Source of the DNA: JBBSDV01 sp038240335
GTDB taxonomy: Bacteria > Chloroflexota > Dehalococcoidia > DSTF01 > JACRBR01
Assembly (NCBI GenBank): GCA_038240335.1
Contig: JBBSDV010000153.1
Location: 1 to 7,841 of the forward strand
Reading direction: 5' to 3'
Length of the DNA stretch: 7,841 nucleotides
A program made the position numbers and the translations under genes. Below the pieces are notes generated by a model, which worked only from the letters and a program-made list of their open reading frames with translations, did not search any database and was not told the DNA's origin. This document shows positions 5,959 to 7,841 of this stretch, in pieces. Numbering within the stretch: the stretch's first letter is position 1; each line of letters opens with the position of its first letter.

Positions 5959-6080
5959 CTGTCATCAAGAGCGCCAGCGAAGGACCTTCTCCGTCGGTCC
6001 CGGTCGCCGCTCGCCGGGAAGAGCCGCCCGCCTATTAATACGGCTCGGGTCTTCAGAGCTGTCCGTCCCCCACGTTAAGG
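5959..6080 (+). repeat. intergenic repeat, copy 2 (long form, 122 bp)
   Basis: The core (5959-5994) is followed by GGTCGCCGCTCGC and a diverged tail containing GCCGCCCGCC and CTGTCCG, ending in TAAGG. The whole unit aligns end to end with copy 4, which is 123 bp. It carries ATCAAG where the others have ATCCAG or ATCCCG, and GGACC for GGATC. Confidence 0.75.
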
Positions 6081-6116
6081 ACTGTCGATTGCAGCGCCCG
6101 TCATCCGGCGCCAAAA

Positions 6117-6173
6117 CTGTCATCCAGAGCGCCAGCGAAGGATCTTCTCCGTACGCCAGAGGTCGCCGCCCGC
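6117..6173 (+). repeat. intergenic repeat, copy 3 (truncated)
   Basis: The 57 nt here match copy 4 with only two differences (GCC/GCT in the core and GCCCGC/GCTCGC at the end). After 6173 the sequence diverges, so the tail seen in copies 2 and 4 is missing. Confidence 0.85.
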
Positions 6174-6239
6174 CCACCCGTACGGGCACCGCGACTCTCG
6201 GCAGCGATGCTGCTGCAGCGCTGTGCGTAATCGCTAAGG

Positions 6240-6362
6240 CTGTCATCCAGAGCGCTAGCGAAGGATCTTCTCCGTACGCCAGAGGTCGCCGCTCGCTGGC
6301 AAGAACCGCCCGCCCCACCAGTACGTCAGATCTGCAGACCTGTCCGCTCCCGTTTCTCAAGG
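6240..6362 (+). repeat. intergenic repeat, copy 4 (long form, 123 bp)
   Basis: The first 57 nt are nearly identical to copy 3, and the remainder aligns with the tail of copy 2 (CCGCCCGCC, CTGTCCG, CAAGG). The match to copy 3 in the head and to copy 2 in overall length suggests a unit duplicated locally more than once. Confidence 0.85.
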
Positions 6363-6520
6363 AATATTGACCTTGCGTCACCGACCACGATGCCGCGTCC
6401 CGTGGCCATAGCGCCCGCGGCTCGCCGCCGTGGGGGACAGCACATCTCGGAGTTCGTCTCATCAACTGCGAAGATTGCCTCGTACGCCGCCAGGTTCGGT
6501 GCCCCGACACTGCGCGAACA

Positions 6521-6600
6521 TCCACGAAAAGCAAAAAGTGCTAAACGATTACATAAGATGTAGTACGCCGAACTAACGCAGAAAGTGCACAAACCAATAC
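6521..6600. other. AT-rich patch downstream of the CAP gene
   Basis: By count 32 of 80 bases are G or C (40%), well below the neighbouring genes. It contains a TACAT-AAG-ATGTA dyad (6550-6562). On the minus strand it follows the CAP stop by about 20 bp and could be the transcript end region. No gene or clear promoter is seen. Confidence 0.4.
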
Positions 6601-6619
6601 TTAACGTGGGAGGCACGCC

Positions 6620-7540
6620 TCACGCAGGCCCGGTGAAGATGATCGTGAAATAGTGCATCCCCGCCGCGTCCGTGACGAGAGCCACGCCCATATCGGTGTA
6701 ATTCGCACCGAGGATGTTTTCCCGGTGCGGCGCGCTGTTCCAGAGCGCCAGCTCCGCCACCCCGACAGTTTCGCCCTCGGAGTAGTTGTTCTTCGCCAGG
6801 TTCTCCCCTGCCCAGCCGTAGGCCACCGCATGCGCGTCCATCAGCGTGAACGCATTGTCGCCAGTCACCGGGCTGACGTGCGCGAAGTAGTTGTGATCCG
6901 CCATGTCGCGCGACCGAATCCGCGCGATGCCGGCAAGTTGTAGGTTGGCCCGCAGCGGCGCCAGGCCGTTGTCGATCCGGCGTTTGTTCGTCAGGTCGAA
7001 CAGTTGCTGTGACTTCGCGTCCATCGCCGCCGTGTCGAGCCCGCCGCCGGCCGGTGGCGCCGCAGGCACGATCGGCGCTGGCGGTGGCTCCGGAATCGCG
7101 GTATCGGTCGGTGCCACCGGCCGAACAGTCTCCGTCGCCGGTACCGGAGTCGGCGCCAACGGTGTCGGATGCGAAGGCGCGATCGCTGGCGCGGCGGGCG
7201 ACGGGGGCACAGTAGTCACAGTAGGAGACGGCGCTGGTGATGGCGTGGGCCGTGCCGCCGCCGCAACGAACGCGCCAATCGCCGCGAGCGTATCGCCGTC
7301 CGCCCTCGAGAATTGCGGTGCCAGCCCAAACGATTGCAGAACGGAGGCGTCGTCGGATCCGAACGCAGGATCGCCCGGCGATCGCGATGTCACCGAGCCG
7401 TTCCCCGCCCCGCTCGCACTGGAGATCGCGAACAACGATCCGGCCGCAACGATCCCGCCGACGACGATCGCGACGCCGCGCCGCGAACGGAGTGCTCGCA
7501 CCAAGCCGTGCGATACGAAGGAAGCGTGGTCTTCCGGCAT
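6620..7540 (-). CDS. membrane-anchored CAP/SCP-domain (YkwD-like) protein with proline-rich stalk
   Basis: The product has 306 residues. Residues 1-21 are a basic cytoplasmic tail and 22-40 form one membrane anchor or uncleaved signal. About 97-165 is a Pro/Ala/Thr/Ser-rich stalk with PTPSPAPSP-type repeats, and about 170-306 is a CAP domain. CAP landmarks are present: NYFAHVSP with His221, AGENLA with Glu246, and HRENILGANYTDMGVAL with His272 and Glu274, the usual His/Glu cavity residues. Bacterial CAP proteins of this type are extracellular and mostly uncharacterised; some are linked to cell-wall or sporulation functions. The ATG at 7540 has GGGGAG 4 nt upstream. A TTG one codon earlier at 7543 would add a single residue. 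The stop is TGA at 6620-6622. It converges on the ATPase gene, so shared transcription is excluded and no functional link is shown. Confidence 0.9.
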   Translation of the reverse strand: MPEDHASFVSHGLVRALRSRRGVAIVVGGIVAAGSLFAISSASGAGNGSVTSRSPGDPAFGSDDASVLQSFGLAPQFSRADGDTLAAIGAFVAAAARPTPSPAPSPTVTTVPPSPAAPAIAPSHPTPLAPTPVPATETVRPVAPTDTAIPEPPPAPIVPAAPPAGGGLDTAAMDAKSQQLFDLTNKRRIDNGLAPLRANLQLAGIARIRSRDMADHNYFAHVSPVTGDNAFTLMDAHAVAYGWAGENLAKNNYSEGETVGVAELALWNSAPHRENILGANYTDMGVALVTDAAGMHYFTIIFTGPA

Positions 7541-7564
7541 CAATCTCCCCCCGAACGCCGGCGC

Positions 7565-7620
7565 GCACCCCTAAGGGTTCTCCGCGTCCTGTGCTGGAAT
7601 GCTCGACACACCTAAGGGGT
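7565..7620 (-). promoter_or_regulatory. paired CCTAAGGG motifs upstream of the CAP gene
   Basis: CCTAAGGG occurs at 7568-7575 and again at 7609-7616, 41 bp (about four helix turns) apart, both in the region just upstream of the CAP start. Each sits in a small inverted repeat: ACCC-CTAA-GGGT and ACACC-TAAGG-GGTGT. A third related copy is at 7697-7706. The regular spacing suits a binding site for a regulator, but the motif is short. Confidence 0.3.
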
Positions 7621-7716
7621 GTCTTGAGGGGGATTCGAAGCTGAACCGTACGAATTCGTCGCCCTGCTCGCTCTCGACCCCTACTCCCTGATAGGGCCGT
7701 AAGGGTCAGGCGAAAG

Positions 7717-7745
7717 TTGCTCGCTGATCGGGCCAGTGTTACGAT
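7717..7745 (+). promoter_or_regulatory. weak rightward promoter-like sequence
   Basis: TTGCTC (7717-7722), a 17-bp spacer and TACGAT (7740-7745) match sigma-70 hexamers at 3 of 6 and 4 of 6 positions. It would read out of the window to the right. The downstream 8-bp inverted repeat at 7743-7799 would lie in its leader. Confidence 0.2.
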
Positions 7746-7841
7746 CCGCGCGCGCCGCGAGCCGTTGGCTTACACAACAATGGGCCGCGGACGCGGATCT
7801 TGCGGCAAGAGCAACGCATATTCCCCGCGAGCGGCTCGGAC

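Larger units (their letters stand above)
5869..6619. other. convergent intergenic region with repeat cluster and AT-rich patch
   Basis: This stretch lies between the 3' ends of the ATPase gene and the CAP gene and has no supported gene. Four same-direction repeat copies fill most of 5881-6362. Frames through them yield low-complexity Arg/Ser/Pro peptides and are not believable genes. A CGGTCC-TTC-GGACCG hairpin (5943-5957) may help end the ATPase transcript but lacks a T-run. The rest (6363-6619) holds nothing recognisable apart from the AT-rich patch at 6521-6600. Confidence 0.6.
7541..7841. other. upstream region of the CAP gene, no supported gene
   Basis: These 301 bp contain three related CCNTAAGGG motifs (7567-7576, 7608-7617, 7697-7706), the first two within short hairpins. 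They also hold two CTGAT-N-GGGCC motifs (7689 and 7723) and a weak rightward promoter-like pair (7717-7745). GATCCGCG (7743-7750) and CGCGGATC (7792-7799) form an inverted repeat. A minus-strand frame entering from the right edge and stopping at 7770 has 23 codons and cannot be judged. Confidence 0.4.

Noticed and set aside
5881..6296. CRISPR array
   Set aside because: The repeats are spaced irregularly (starts 78, 158 and 123 bp apart), are imperfect, and the long forms include what would be spacers; no cas gene is present.
5522..6370. 282-codon frame running from the ATPase gene through the repeats
   Set aside because: It begins inside the ATPase in another frame, and its second half is only repeat DNA translated as VIQSASEGSSPYARGRR-type peptides.
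6573..7568. 331-codon frame overlapping the CAP gene on the same strand
   Set aside because: It is the wrong frame of the CAP gene; the CAP motifs (AGENLA, HRENIL) lie in the other frame, which also has a ribosome site.
7621..7680. tRNA-like or tmRNA-like TTCGAATC on the minus strand
   Set aside because: The bases on either side cannot form a T-arm stem, and no acceptor, D or anticodon arms can be drawn around it.
7770..7841. possible C-terminal end of a minus-strand gene entering from the right edge
   Set aside because: Only 23 codons are visible, third-position GC is about 60%, and there is no recognisable motif, so it cannot be told from chance.

Overview
The window is GC-rich bacterial chromosomal DNA, roughly 60-65% GC by eye. 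It holds five protein genes that I can support. No rRNA, tRNA, CRISPR array, transposase or phage gene was found. A CpaB-type pilus protein, an ECF sigma factor, a membrane VWA protein, an AAA+ ATPase and a proline-rich CAP protein fit a free-living, high-GC bacterium. Chloroflexota or a similar phylum is my inference; nothing in the window proves it.

Left half, minus strand (815 down to 1, 1529-954, 3776-1893): a VWA/Ig-like/transmembrane/FHA-like protein, then an ECF sigma factor, then the start of cpaB, which runs off the left edge. CpaB belongs to the Tad/Flp pilus machinery, so the rest of a tad locus (TadA-type ATPase, TadB, TadC, pilin) is expected to the left of base 1. The sigma factor has no anti-sigma gene beside it here and may control the pilus genes.

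Centre (3777-4446): a 670-bp divergent intergenic region. It contains a good sigma-70-type promoter pointing right (TTGACA, 17 bp, CAAAAT). The -35 of that promoter is one arm of a 9-bp inverted repeat, whose other arm is a TTGACA facing left. Further right are a GC-rich 15-nt inverted repeat and a 44-codon reading frame ending in an ATGA overlap with the next gene.

Right half: a 473-aa AAA+ ATPase with an N-terminal winged-helix-like region (plus strand, 4447-5868) faces a membrane-anchored CAP/SCP-domain protein (minus strand, 7540-6620). The convergent gap of about 750 bp between them carries four same-direction copies of a dispersed intergenic repeat, followed by a small AT-rich patch. 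The last 300 bp hold the upstream region of the CAP gene, with short repeated motifs and no supported gene.

The most interesting hypothesis is that the ATPase and the VWA-FHA protein, transcribed divergently from a symmetric promoter region, work together. This would resemble MoxR-type AAA+/VWA pairs and would be tied to assembly or control of the adjacent Tad pilus. That is inference from domains and gene order.
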